Source of the DNA: Polyodon spathula
Lineage: Eukaryota; Chordata; Actinopteri; Acipenseriformes; Polyodontidae
NCBI RefSeq assembly: GCF_017654505.1
Contig: NC_054541.1
Span: forward strand, 45,208,486-45,272,485
Reading direction: 5' to 3'
DNA: 64,000 bases
A program made the position numbers and the translations under genes. Shown one piece after another: positions 13,177-24,407 of this stretch. The notes beneath the pieces are model-generated. The model searched no databases. It worked only from the letters and a program-made list of their open reading frames with translations, and was not told the origin of the DNA. How positions within the stretch are numbered: position 1 is the first letter of the stretch; every line of letters begins with the position of its first letter.

Positions 13177-13800
13177 AGAACTTATCTGAAGCGGCAGAAA
13201 GGAGGAGCAACTGCTGTGGTTGAGATGGAAAGAATCTGGGGATCTCAAGCACAATAGAAAGAAGCAACACTGATATACGGGTAAGTAAACAGGGCTGAGC
13301 TGAGTGGGGGATGGAGGGGGGTGATGCTCGGATGCCAGAATCACTGTTGAGCCCTCTTGAGGTGTTGTGGGCTAGTCAACGAAACACAGAGGACGGAAGG
13401 TGCCCACTTGGACTCCAGAGATGTACCCTACTTAGTTCAACCCAGATGGCTGTAATGCTGATGCGCTGGGGAGACTGCACTGGGTTGATCCCTGAAGCCA
13501 GCATCTCAGCCGTTGTGTGTGCTTATGCCCTGGAGAGGCAAAATAAACTGATCCCTGGAGCCAGCATTACACTTCAGCAATCAACACCAACTGAAGGATA
13601 TCTACATCATCAGATGGAAAGCAACGCAAATGGATGGAGATACAGATGGATCACATTAGTTTACTGTAAAGCTACATCTTCGTTGGTGTTTATCTTGGCG
13701 AGAGCCGAGTTCAAATCAGCATGAAGTTAAACATCTACTTTCATGTAATGGAAATCAAAACAGCTATTTATAATGTGAAGATTTAGCCAACAAGTTGTGT
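13177..13800 (+). other. Probable 3' untranslated region of the HERO/R2-like element
   Basis: GC-richer than its surroundings, non-coding and directly downstream of the endonuclease frame. Open frame 13311-13724 shows no motif. It contains internal near-repeats: CTGATCCCTGGAGCCAGCAT near 13539 and TTGATCCCTGAAGCCAGCAT near 13486. The end is set only loosely, by the Tc1 insertion at 13808. Confidence 0.5.
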
Positions 13801-13807
13801 TAACATA

Positions 13808-15406
13808 CAGTGGCTTGCAAAAGTATTGACCCTCCCTTGGCATTTTTCCTATTTTGTTGCCTTACAACCTGGAATTAAAATTGATTTTTTGGGGGTTTGT
13901 ATCATTTGATTTACACAACATGCCTACCACTTTAAAGATGCATAATATTTTTTATTGTGAAACAAACAAGAAATAAGACAAAAAAACAGAAAGTCAATAC
14001 TTTGTAAAGCCACCTTTTGCAGCAATTACAGCTGCAAGTCTCTTGGGGTATGTATCGATAAGCTTGGCACATCTAGCCACTGGGATTTTGGCCCATTCTT
14101 CAAGGCAAAACTGCTCCAACTCTTTCAAGTTTGATGGGTTCCGCTGGTGTACAGCAATTTTTAAGTCATACCAAAGATTCTCAATCGGATTGAGGTCTGG
14201 GCTTTGGCTAGGCCATTCCAAGATATTTAAATGTTTCCCCTTAAACCACTCGAGTGTTGCTTTAGCAGTATGCTTAGGGTCATTGTCCTGCTGGAAGGTG
14301 AACCTCTGTCCCAGTTTCAAATCTCTAGAAGACTGAAACAGGTTTCCCTCAAGAATTTCCCTGTATTTAGCGCCATCCATCATTCCTTCAATTCTGACCA
14401 GTTTCCCAGTCTCTGCCTATGAAAAACATTCCCACAGCATGATGCTGCCACCACCATGCTTCACTGTGGGGATGGTGTTCTCGGGGTGATGAGAGGTGTC
14501 GGGTTTGCGCCAGACATAACGTTTTCCTTAATGGCCAAAAAGCTCAATTTTAGTTTAATCTGACCAGAGTACCTTCTTCCATATGTTTGGGGAGTCTCCC
14601 ACATGACTTTTGCCGAACACCAAACGTGTTTGCTTATTTTTTTCTGGCCACTCTTCCGTAAAGCCCAGCTCTGTGGAGTGTAAGGCTTAAAGTGATCCTA
14701 TGGACAGATACTCCAATCTCCGCTGTGGAGCTTTGCAGCTCCTTCAGGGTTATCTTTGGTCTCTTTTTTGCCTCTCTGATTAATGCCCTCCTTGCCTGGT
14801 CCGTGAGTTTTGGTGGGCAGCCCTCTCTTGCCAGGTTTGTTGTGGTGCCATATTCTTTCCATTTTTTAATAATGGCTTTAATGGTGCTCTGTGGGATGTT
14901 CAAAGTTTCGGATATTTTTTTATAACCCAACCCTGATCTGTACTTCTCCACAACTTTGTCCCTGACCTGTTTGGAGAGCTCTTTGGTCTTCATGGTGCTG
15001 CTTGCTTGGTGGTGCCCCTTGCTTAATGATGTTGCAGACTCTGGGGCCTTTCAGAACAGGTGTATATATACTGAGATCACGTGACAGATCATGTGACACT
15101 TAGATTGCACACAGGTGGACTTTATTTAACTAATTATGTGACTTCTGAAGGTAATTGGTTGCACCAGATTTTATTTAGAGGCTTAGTAGCAAAGGGGGTA
15201 AATACATATGCACGCACCACTTTTCCATTATTTATTTTTTAGAATTTTTTTAAACAAGTTATTTTTTTCATTTCACTTCACCAATTTGGACTATTTTGTG
15301 TATGTTCATTACATGAAATCCAAATAAAAATCAATTTTAATTCCAGGTTGTACGGCAACAAAATAGGAAAAATGCCAAGGGGGGTCAATACTTTCGCAAG
15401 CCACTG
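13808..15406 (-). mobile_element. Tc1/mariner-type DNA transposon, full length (1599 bp)
   Basis: Both ends begin with CAGTGGCTTGC and are flanked by the TA target duplication (13806-13807 and 15407-15408). The inverted repeats extend about 180 bp: the left side (13808-13990) reads as the reverse complement of about 15230-15406 with a few mismatches. Between them lies a minus-strand transposase gene broken by a frameshift or stop. Length and structure are normal for Tc1 elements of fish. Confidence 0.95.
13994..14993 (-). pseudogene. Tc1-type transposase, nearly complete but frameshifted
   Basis: Read on the minus strand. Piece one (14993-14634) is the DNA-binding half, starting MKTKELSKQVRDKVVEKY, with a paired-like helix-turn-helix (GYKKISETLNIPQSTI) and a second HTH (ITLKELQSS). 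Piece two (14383-13994) is the catalytic C-terminal half, with second aspartate motif [12 protein letters not shown] and third motif [11 protein letters not shown] with its Glu intact. The middle (14384-14633), which should hold the first aspartate, is in other frames with stops; words such as [10 protein letters not shown] can still be read there. The coding strand opposes the HERO-like element next to it. Confidence 0.92.
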
Positions 15407-15479
15407 TATACTAGACAATGTAAATCTAAGATCCTTGCTGAACCAACACAAAATGCTTGTAAGAAAAGAGGTGGTCTAA

Positions 15480-15625
15480 ATTAATAATTAGGTCTTGGGA
15501 CGGTGTGCCAGGAAATCCTGGGTTGAAATCCCAGCTCAGTCACTGATTTGCATATGGATCTTTTGCAAGTTTCCCAGCCAAGTCAGTCCAAGGCACAGGG
15601 GGTATCTATCTTTGTTCATTTCATA
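15480..15625 (+). repeat. tRNA-derived SINE-like fragment
   Basis: Contains CCTGGGTTGAAATCCCAGCT (about 15517-15536), close to a Pol III B box (GGTTCRAATCC) within the usual tRNA-SINE context. It is followed by CAGTCACTGATTTGC and a CAAGTTTCCCAG stretch, like the body of CORE/MIR-type SINEs. The A box is weak and no tail is defined. It is probably an old fragment. Confidence 0.4.
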
Positions 15626-15659
15626 AAATCAGATGACAGATAGCCTGCCCATCTGTTCA

Positions 15660-17283
15660 TCTGTAAGTACAGTGGATGTACTCTATTTACTTTTTATAGA
15701 CATACACTGCCTGACCACTTTATTACGAGCTGTACCTTATATCTGGTTGGCTCACAGTTTGTCCTGATCACAATCTTGACATGAGGTGGTATAAACCACA
15801 AGGGGCTGGGTGATGTCTCAAGGCATGTCCATTTTTTTATATTTCCCACAATTGGTGGCAGCAGCTAGACAGAGGATTATGATGACAAATACTAATTAAA
15901 GTTAAACCAAACATGTTCAATTGGATTGCGATCCATAAATTGTGCTGGCTGTGGAAGATGTTTGCTATGCTCTTCAAACCATTGCCGTGCAATTCAGGCA
16001 AAGTATCCCTTTGTAAAATCTTACCTGCATTTTACTGTTAAACATTAATGTTATTCATTTAGTCATACCATTAATAGATGAAAAATAATTAAACTCTACC
16101 AACAGTACCTTTCTTTGTGTATTTTCAATAGCAACATTTCAAGACAGATCATTTCAAAGAGCTGTTGGAATTCAGATATGTATTTATGTAAAGCCTCACT
16201 GAAAATGGGTGAGAGATAAAGATGTGACCTGATGTTAGGAAAGCAATAACAGAGGACAGGTTATTCAAATATGGCCTAATATCCTGTGGCAAAGTGGTCT
16301 GTAGTGCACAGGTATAGCGGCGATGCAGTGATTAGAAACAACAGTCCAACAACAGTTCAGGTGGTGAAAACAAAACTTTATTAATTGCTTTTAAATAATA
16401 ATACTGACTATACACAAGTATGTGTAAAGTCAGTAAAATCACAGGGTTCAGTCCCAAAATAATAGTAATAATAAAGACACGCTTTTAAACAGACACACAA
16501 TTACAAGTCCAGCAGTGAGTGCTCCTGGTGCAAGTGGTGTTATAAATACATGAATAGTGATTACAGTGGTGCAGTGCAGGCCAGGTTTGATGCTGGCTTA
16601 ACAGTGGCAGCTCCTGGATATTTAGCCATCTACAAATAACAAAACAAGAACAGTTAATAGACAGACAGTACAACTCTAAACACTAACAGTTTCCATTTAC
16701 TCCTCTTGGTCAGTCCGTAACCATAACAGAGGAACAACCCTTAGTCACACCTCCTTCAGGGGTGATTCCAACTAGGTATCCTCCAATCTGTGACTGACAC
16801 ATCGCCTACCGCATTAAGGCGATGATTTCTGGTATTGTGGCTCCACCCACTTGCTGGATGGCCGACTTCCAATTGACCCTGGAATGAACTGTCAAACCAC
16901 CCAGTCTGGGGCACACTGTTCCTGTTATACAGATCCTCACAGGTTGGGAGGGAGATTGACTACAATTCCTTCGCTCTCTGTTACATAGCCACATTCTTGC
17001 TGGGGGGAGGGGGGAATTGTTCAGCACAGGATGAGGGTTACTGCCGTTAAACAGACTAGAACTGCAAATATTTTAACCATACTGAGCACCCTAGAGTGTG
17101 TTATTGTGCTTATAAAATGCCATTTTCCATCCTACCTCACCCCTTGCAACGTTAAATGGTTGTCACGTGAAGAGCCAACTAACTCCAAGCTGTGCTGGTA
17201 ATGGTGGCATATCTGATCAGGTAGGAGCACTTGTTATCCAATGAGATTGCTCCCTCTATATTTCACATATATTTTTATTGTTT
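15660..17283. other. No gene seen; repeat-like DNA, possible LTR at 16284-17040
   Basis: The stretch 15700-16000 reads like the end of a degraded DNA transposon (ACTGCCTGACCACTTTATTA; similar words occur near 46880-46930). From about 16284 (TGTGGCAAAGTGG) to about 17040 the DNA is less AT-rich and, on the minus strand, has an AATAAA signal near 16384 and no long frame, as in a solo LTR. I could not define matching ends or a target duplication, so the LTR reading is weak. Confidence 0.3.
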
Positions 17284-17754
17284 TATCCTTTCTTTTTCTT
17301 ACTGTTAAACATTCAGAATATTTCTACAGTATATGACCTGCCAGTTTGCACTGATTGCTTTATTCCCCCAGGTAACTGATGGTGTGATTAACAGAAATGA
17401 ATAATCCTGTAGCTTACTAAAAAAATTAAAAATAAAGCAGTTCTGCTCATAGACTTTTAGAAATTCTTTTTTCACTTATATTTTTGACAGCTTGTCAGTC
17501 ATTCTTTTTGGATGTTATCGTGCCTGTACTGTATTAATTAAAAAGTACCACAGTGTTCGTTCTGCAGTAGAAGAGTGATATCCAGATACATTGCATTGCA
17601 CTGTGCAGTCGCTTGGCAGCTGTGAAGATGCAGGTACCAAGAACACTTGTATTTAGTGGTCCACATGTTCAGGATTTAAAATTAAGGCTTACCAGTCAGC
17701 ATAACAAGCACTGCTTCTGTGAAAAACAACTTTTTGATTTGGGATTTCTATCCC

Positions 17755-18350
17755 CACAAACATGAGAGAGAAAGCGAGATTTAGAAAAAGAATAATATAT
17801 ATATTTTTTTTTAACGAATATTATTATACATTTCATCCAGTTCAATAGCATACTGTTTATTATGCAAGAAGCGTTTAAGGATATGCTGTTCAAGTATACC
17901 CTTTGTATCTTTGAATAACTTTTATTGTATTTTATTTAGGTTTAAATATACTTTATTTTCTATACATTGTTTTTGTTATATAAACAGAATACTTCATGAC
18001 CATACACAGAGTGCTGTGTTTATTTCACTTATGAGGATGGCAGTAAATAACGCACTTGCTTCCTTTCAGCAATCCTCCTTTATGGAATAACTGCTGTGCT
18101 CCATGAGCGTTCCTGGAGTATCCTCTATATTCTATAACATTGTTACTGAAGCCATAGTTTACCTTTGACCTCTAAGTTATATGATGCTTGTGCTGAATGA
18201 TATACTTGCTGTAACCGCAGACCAACATACTGATTCCAAACCTTCCTTTTGAGACCATGAGTGGATCACATTATTTTACTGTATAGCACAATAAAGCTAA
18301 ATAAAACATCCACCAGTTGAAATGATAACCCAATTAAAAGCAGTTAGTTT
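17755..18350. other. Left-arm-only block, no gene seen
   Basis: The right arm runs continuously across this point (about 57225-57255), so ~600 bp was inserted here or deleted there. It contains TTTAGGTTTAAATATACTTTATTTTC at about 17935, resembling 7785-7815, so part of it is probably an interspersed repeat. Confidence 0.45.
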
Positions 18351-18714
18351 AAAGATGTACATATTTTATTGATAAAAGTATGTTTAAGTTTAATACCAAA
18401 TAAATGAGCACTTGTGGAGTGCTGGTAAGTAGACTAGCCCATGAACATTTTGAAATACAGGACACAATTGGCATTTTGAGTTGTTAGTGAGTTAGTTGTT
18501 AGCAACGTTTAATAAATAACACAGCTGAATCTTGGGGTTTGGTGTAATCAGCTTTACACTCCAAGTCAGGTCTTGTTCTGTAGTCTCATCTAGTGCCTGA
18601 CTCAACCCAGGCAGGATATCTAACCCACAAGCGCCACATTCAAAACACGCCTTCACTTGTGGCATTCTGCTTGCTGATGACTGGGTTAGAAAAAATATAC
18701 AAAATTGTGCAAAA

Positions 18715-18960
18715 TCAATATTTAGTCTAAAAATCCTTGCAGGATCTCTCTACAGTCTCCCGTGGGGGGCCCCGGGAGTGACGATAACTAGTTTAAAATA
18801 AGGAGCCGCAAATTGGAAAACTGTAAACAGGTAATCCTCTAATCTTTTCCATAAGATTTCAAGGCTTCTAGATCTTCTGTAACTGATTGGGAAATATTGT
18901 TCCTGCAGTAAGAGCATATGGGAACTAGGAGCTTTCAAGCCAAGTTCAGTTCAGTGTATT
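18715..18960 (-). other. Block conserved with right arm; decayed counterpart of 56653-56853 frame
   Basis: On the minus strand this reads as the counterpart of the open frame at 56653-56853, including FTVFQFAAPYFKLVIVTPGA. Indels break the frame (for example an extra C in the CCCCGGG-rich stretch near 18768). Agreement between arms is visibly higher here than in the flanks. Product not recognised. Confidence 0.45.
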
Positions 18961-19850
18961 TCTTGGCATCTGGTATTCATCTGCTTTCTGAATATACTGA
19001 TGTGTCATTATAAATGGATTTTGTTCACACGTTACAGTGCTTAGCAAGACACCTTGTACCATGCAACATAACGTTTGTATATTGTGTTTTGTTTATTGTG
19101 CTGTGTTTTGTCATGCTGTCAAGTCAATCATTTGCAAAACTTAAAAATCTAACTCTGGAGCCTGGTAAGTCTCTCTTTAATTTGGGATAATTATTTTCTT
19201 TTTAAAATGTTTGCCTTATATTTGTTTTTATAAAAATTACAATGTAATACACTACAAGAGCATTCATGCTTAACCTAGGAGCAGCTGTGAGGCTATTGAA
19301 ACTGAGCACGAATATTTCCATTTAGCAGGCAAGCGCAATCACAAATAGTGGGCAATAGACCATGTCTGCTCTGTTTTATATTGCTAACTTTAAATAGTCC
19401 TTCTCATAACCTTTGCAGTACTCTATTGCAGTAATAACAAACATTTAAAATGGGACCCTATGTAGATTGCCAAACTGAGGTAATAACATACTGTATCTGT
19501 TCTGTTTTGAAGTGTTACATACTAATAGCTTCAAATGAAATATTTGCTGCAGTAATTTAATTGGGGAAACAAATTACTACATAATGACTAATTGTATTTA
19601 TCCTTTTCCATTTTGACACAAAATTGAGGTCTCATAAATGTGTTGTCCCTACTTATTTCCTTTGCTCATTGTTTAAGGTAAGTGGGGCATATTTTATTTC
19701 AGTTCAATTTGCATTGACTTAAGAGGAAACATCTGTATTTATCTAAATGCCAGTTGCTATCAGTGCTGAAGTGTTCTTGATTTTAATGACACTAATATGG
19801 ATTAAGTTAACGGGTTGGAAAGGATGAGAGATGCTACGGTTCCCATGCTA

Positions 19851-22014
19851 GGCTGTGGGGAAACTGAGAAGAAGCATTAAAACACTGAGTGATTTCTGCA
19901 GTATATGTGTTGTCTGTAAGAACAAAATCTACATCTACAACGCAGCCCTTTATAAGGAGGCCCTTTATACTGTGGAACCAGTTATAACACTGCATCGTCG
20001 TGGATACCATTTACCCCATAGTACATTCCTCTATCACTTGTATTCTCATTAGAAGGCAGAACAGTCTCTTTGGCTCCTAACTATAGAGTTATAAAGAGGG
20101 CACTGCATGTAATGATGCTACATTATCTTCGTGCTTAATTGAATGAATAATCAGTAATTGGCCACCCTATGCTGCACATAAATATTTTGCTACTGATAAT
20201 AAATAAATATTGAAGCTTTGTTTATGAGGACTGTTTGGAAGTGGTTTAGTCGTGGATGAGACTCCTGGAGCTCAGGTTAGTGTCAGGCGACTTCGGCTGC
20301 AGCAGATATGAGAGTCTCGGTGACAGTGCAGCAACATCTGGTTCACCAGGGGAAGCGGAACAGGAGTCATGGTGAACAATTGTGCCTGGCGGTACAGTGA
20401 CCTGAGAATCAGGCCCAGCAACAGGGGGTCCAGATATAAAGGTCAGATGTCTGGAAGCCTGGGTCTATGGAGCTGTCCTCTAGGCACAGCACTGGGGCAC
20501 AAGGGTGGCTCTGAAGATGGCAGTAGCTCCTCCCCCTCTGGCTCTGCAGACAGCAGCGGCTCCTCTCCCTCTGGCTCTGGAGACGACAGTAGCTCCTCCC
20601 CCTCTGACTCTGGAAACGACAGCGGCTCCTCCCCCTCTGGCTCTGGAGATGACAGTGGCTCCTCCCCCTCTGGCTTTGGAGTCAGCAGCAGCTCCTCCCC
20701 CTCTAGCTCAAGAAACAGTGTTAAAGAGTGGGTGTGCATTATATTTAACAAATTAATTAAATTATATTAACAAATTAATTAAACAAATATTAGCAATCTT
20801 GTTTTGTTTTCTAGCTTTTCTAGCATATGGATCAAGTTGACATACAAAACACAAACTGTATTATAAGCCCCTACCATACAGCTATATCCTATCACATGTT
20901 GGATGCAATACAATTCCCCTTATCTCCACTGGAGACATACAACTTTCAGCAAGTTGCTTGGAGACAGCCTGCTGGCTACCTAGTTGCAAATCACATCATG
21001 TTAGTGTCCTTGTGTTTACCAACATGGAAAAGACAATCAAATGTGTTGTTCAGTTTATAGACCTGTATGCTGAGATGGTCATAGTTATAGCACTGGAACA
21101 CACTGACAGCTAATACTACCTTTTGGAGGAAAGTAAACATCAGCAAACTGTGTTGTGCTAAATATAGAATCATGTAGAACCTAAACTATGGAAGAATGTA
21201 AATCAAAACACAAATTAAACAGGAAAATGTAACTTGGCAATGTAACTTTTAATCTCTAACAGTATTTGTGGAAAGCACATAGAATACCAGAAGAGCACTA
21301 TTCTAATTCCAGTACCTTGGTCATGCAATGAAATGCACTAGGATTACTATTTAAACAGATCCCTATGTGTGTGTTTCTTAAAATGACACAAATACATATA
21401 CTTCAGACATAACTCGCAGCAAAAACAGATTTCAAGAAGTCAATGATTTATATATCATGCAGGGTTGTTTTTCAAAATCTGGACAGATTCTTGAAAGGAA
21501 ACTTGGCAGCATTTGATGAATTCAAACTTGCACAATACATGCCAGACACACAGACTTTCACAAAGTTTTAATTTGTGAGTTAATAAGGTTTTCATTTATT
21601 TTAATTAAAGCAAATTTGATACTCATAAATTATAGTTTTGCTGGTTACCAAACCTCATTCAATTAATAAAATAAGGCATTAAAAAGCATTATTTAAATAA
21701 TTAGTATGAAGACTTGTTTAGAGGCACCCAAAACACATTAGTGTTGTCAATAATTCCTTCTGGTTTGATATGGGTTAAGAGGGTGGGCAACTAATTAATA
21801 TACAGTTGGGAGTTATCGATGTTGATAAATCAGGATGCAAAACTGGTCAAAATGTATATCACGTTCATTAGTTATCTTCAGCTATATTGTTTTTCTATTC
21901 CTGTTTTGCTCCACATTCCCAGACTGAATGAGTTTTGATCATATAAATAAATTCTATACCCAGGTATAGTTACAATAGTATGGTATACAGTACAACTTTG
22001 GGAAAATAACCCAT
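19851..22014. other. Left-arm segment lacking the METTL25 exons found in the right arm
   Basis: No match to right-arm 52500-55630, which holds three METTL25 exons. The DNA instead includes a GC-rich stretch (20220-20720) with a 33-bp minisatellite and otherwise featureless AT-rich sequence. It represents a replacement, or an insertion plus deletion, in the left copy. Confidence 0.6.
20507..20704. repeat. 33-bp minisatellite, six units
   Basis: Exactly six 33-bp units of the type GGCTCTGGAGACGACAGTAG + CTCCTCCCCCTCT, with a partial seventh after 20704. As 33 is a multiple of three, both strands stay open. The plus strand gives Ser/Gly-rich 11-residue repeats (GSGDDSSSSPS) and the minus strand gives acidic Pro-rich repeats (PEPEGEELLSS). 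The minus frame 20751-20443 then continues with PSAVPRGQLHRPRLPD. This resembles the acidic Pro-rich part of a retroelement Gag-like protein, but identity is unproven. Confidence 0.85.
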
Positions 22015-22050
22015 GTTCTGTCTAAAACATGTGTGGTTTTATGTCTGCAG

Positions 22051-22144
22051 TGAAAAGTGTGTTGGGAATGTTTACTCCAAAACTGCCTCATTTGTGATCT
22101 ACATTAGAAAGGCACTGAGGAAGCTAGGACTGGATGAGTCAAAG
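22051..22144 (+). pseudogene. METTL25P: METTL25 duplicate: exon matching 52467-52374
   Basis: 94 bp, bounded by TGTCTGCAG before and GTCAGT after, exactly as in the right copy. Reads VYSKTASFVIYIRKALRKLG where the right copy has ...SFVDYIRK...; an upstream Arg is Cys. Only about four base differences. Confidence 0.92.
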
Positions 22145-23322
22145 GTCAGTAAGTACAATGCTCTTCTCTCACTAACTATAAAGCCAGCATGTTTAAATAA
22201 TATTTTCTAAACTGTCTATTGATGGAACAGTTGCCCTAAGAATAATTTAAGACACAAGACTGTGGCCAAATTAGTAGGTGTCTGTATTGCATAGTGTAAT
22301 AGCAAACAGATGAGGATTAATTTGTTTTTGTTCCTAAAATCTTTCAAATGTACAAGTTTGAATAGGCTTTTATTTTAATACACAAATATAGGACTAAACA
22401 TGAAACAGCCTTGGGTTTTAGATAACAATTATAACAATATTTTACAGGTACAAATACAGTACTTTTAAATATAATACATGGTATATCTTTACTTCCAGAT
22501 ATCATTTCCCCAAAGTAGTGTCAGGTTGTCTTTGTCGTTTATTACCCTGCAGCCTTTAGCTTCTCTACCGTGTTGTCTGTCTGCTCTGTTTGTCAGCCCT
22601 GCTTTCTTCCACAGATGAGGAGAATCTTTTAGAAGATTTATAGTATATGGTGCCAGTTCACTTTCAATCACAGTCAACATATTTTAAGGCTTCACTATAA
22701 AAAAACAAACAAACATCCATGCTGCATTGTTGAAGGCTGAAGGCAATTTTTAGAGGGATACAATACAATACTGCAGCTTAACGGTATACAACTAGCAAGA
22801 AAATAACTGTCATTAAACTGTCTTGTATTAAGTAATTTCTTAGTTTAAAATCTAGTATTTGTCAGTGTTCTCAGAGGTATATTTTAATATAATTATATTC
22901 AAAGATGCCCTATAAAAATAACTTAATCAGGTTTTATATTTTCTCTCAAGAGTTATCTTCTTTTTGTACTATTTTTGAGATAATAATCTTTGTTCCGTGA
23001 GGTGAGAAATAGATGGTAAGATTTAGAGCTTACTCGCGCAATATAGGCCATGATTAACACATCTCTCCATAGCTCTGTCTTAAAGCTGCTTCTGATCCTT
23101 CGGATTAGAGTGCAGAGGATAGCAGGTGTAAGTTAATAATGCAATGGATAAGACAACTTCTTCAAAGTATTGGTGTATATTTCAACAGCTGATCCCTTTC
23201 ACCAGTTTATCACAGGGACATTTCAAGCCTAGGTGCCTATGGTTTATTATGATTTGACACCAATGTCAAGACAATATCTGGGCTGATTACAATTTATGAC
23301 ACTAATTGAACTGCTTCTCCAG

Positions 23323-23397
23323 CTCCCAGACAGCCTACTACAAGATTACTATGACAAATATAACACAAGAATGAATGAGATGGAAGCCTTCAATCCG
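23323..23397 (+). pseudogene. METTL25P: METTL25 duplicate: exon matching 51326-51252
   Basis: 75 bp, splice sites kept (CCAG before, GTACGT after). Reads LPDSLLQDYYDKYNTRMNEM, then EAFNP, against EAFNM in the right copy. About ten base differences. Confidence 0.92.
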
Positions 23398-23499
23398 GTA
23401 CGTTCTTGGGATCCATATGTGGTACTTGGCATATAAAAGAAGTGACTGCAGTGTGTTAGAACACATTCTGTTTCTGCTGGTTTTGGTTGATAGATTTGG

Positions 23500-24090
23500 T
23501 GTTTAAATCAGAAATCAGAATTGAGATGAATTACACAGCTCATGAAGAACTCAAGTTGGGAGTATCTAAAGGTTCTTTTTGGGTTTAGCATGGGGTAAAA
23601 GGGTTACGTTTCCACAGCTTACTGACTGCTTATTTTTCAGCTAAAGGTGGTCCTGGTTTTGTTTTTTGTTGCTTTGATTGAGCTATCTTTATGAAAGACT
23701 TTGTGTAATGCTTTCACTACATGTACGCTAATAAAAAACAATATAAAGTTGACCTTTATAAAAGGTAAGATAAGAAATTGAATTCTGCATATAAAATGAT
23801 AACCTTGTCAAAGCAAATAAGGAATGTGGTAAGCGTAAAATACTCAAAGGAATCTCTGCTGGCTACTGTCCTGGATAAATGAGGACAGTTCAGCATGAGA
23901 TGAATACAGAACTCAGGTTTAACTTGGAAGAATCAACGGCTCTTTTTCAGTTTAACATGAGGTACAAGAAGTGAAAGGGTCACGTTTCCACAGCTTACTG
24001 ACACTTATTTTCCATCTAAAGGTGGTCCTGGCCCCTTGAATTGATTTCTGGACAGACTTTTCTACCTGAAAGAACAGGCAAGTTACCATG
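23500..24090 (+). repeat. Partial tandem duplication containing a METTL25 exon start
   Basis: The intron-exon boundary seen once in the right arm (about 50769-50930) appears twice here, about 375 bp apart: 23500-23656 and 23880-24031. Both copies share TTTCCACAGCTTACTGAC before the exon and CTAAAGGTGGTCCTGG at its start. The first copy keeps the acceptor but loses the exon after 16 bases. The second keeps most of the exon but has lost the acceptor. Confidence 0.85.
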
Positions 24091-24407
24091 TGTACAATCA
24101 ACCAGACTGAGCAATTGCTGTTTCAATAAATGATCAGCAGTCTAATAATTCTCCACAAATGCACAATTTTTTCATATCAGCATTTAAACATACGCACCAC
24201 AGATGTGTTGGTGTTGTAAAATCACAACACACAATGTCATGTTTCTTTAATTATGCCATAATTACTAGTGTATGTAGCCTTCATGCAAAAATATTGCCTC
24301 TTCTGTTATATGCAGACCAAACCTATTTAGAAATTCTTGTATTTCAGGAAGGACTGTATGCAGAGTTAAACAGCTGAATAGTTTGACAGACAATCTAATA
24401 TAAGTTC

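Larger units (their letters stand above)
10300..13800 (+). mobile_element. HERO/R2-clade non-LTR retrotransposon, inactive
   Basis: The order is N-terminal zinc finger (10.45 kb), reverse transcriptase (about 10.85-11.8 kb), thumb and CCHC knuckle (to 12.68 kb), restriction-like endonuclease (12.9-13.1 kb) and a 3' untranslated region (13.18-13.8 kb). A C-terminal restriction-like endonuclease is the hallmark of the R2/HERO/NeSL group, unlike LINEs with an N-terminal APE nuclease. The reading frame is split into at least five pieces by stops and frameshifts, and the RT active site is lost. The 3' boundary is masked by the Tc1 element starting at 13808. HERO rather than another R2-group clade is inferred from the single zinc finger and fish context. 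Confidence 0.8.

Noticed and set aside
15480..15560. Functional tRNA gene
   Set aside because: B-box-like sequence is present but there is no complete cloverleaf or good A box. A SINE fragment is more likely.
24306..24377. Candidate terminal exon of the left METTL25 copy (GEGLYAELNS-like reading after TTTCAG)
   Set aside because: The true terminal exon was found at about 32126-32230 by its match to 49671-49775, and the right-arm counterpart of this spot (about 50410) has no coding similarity.
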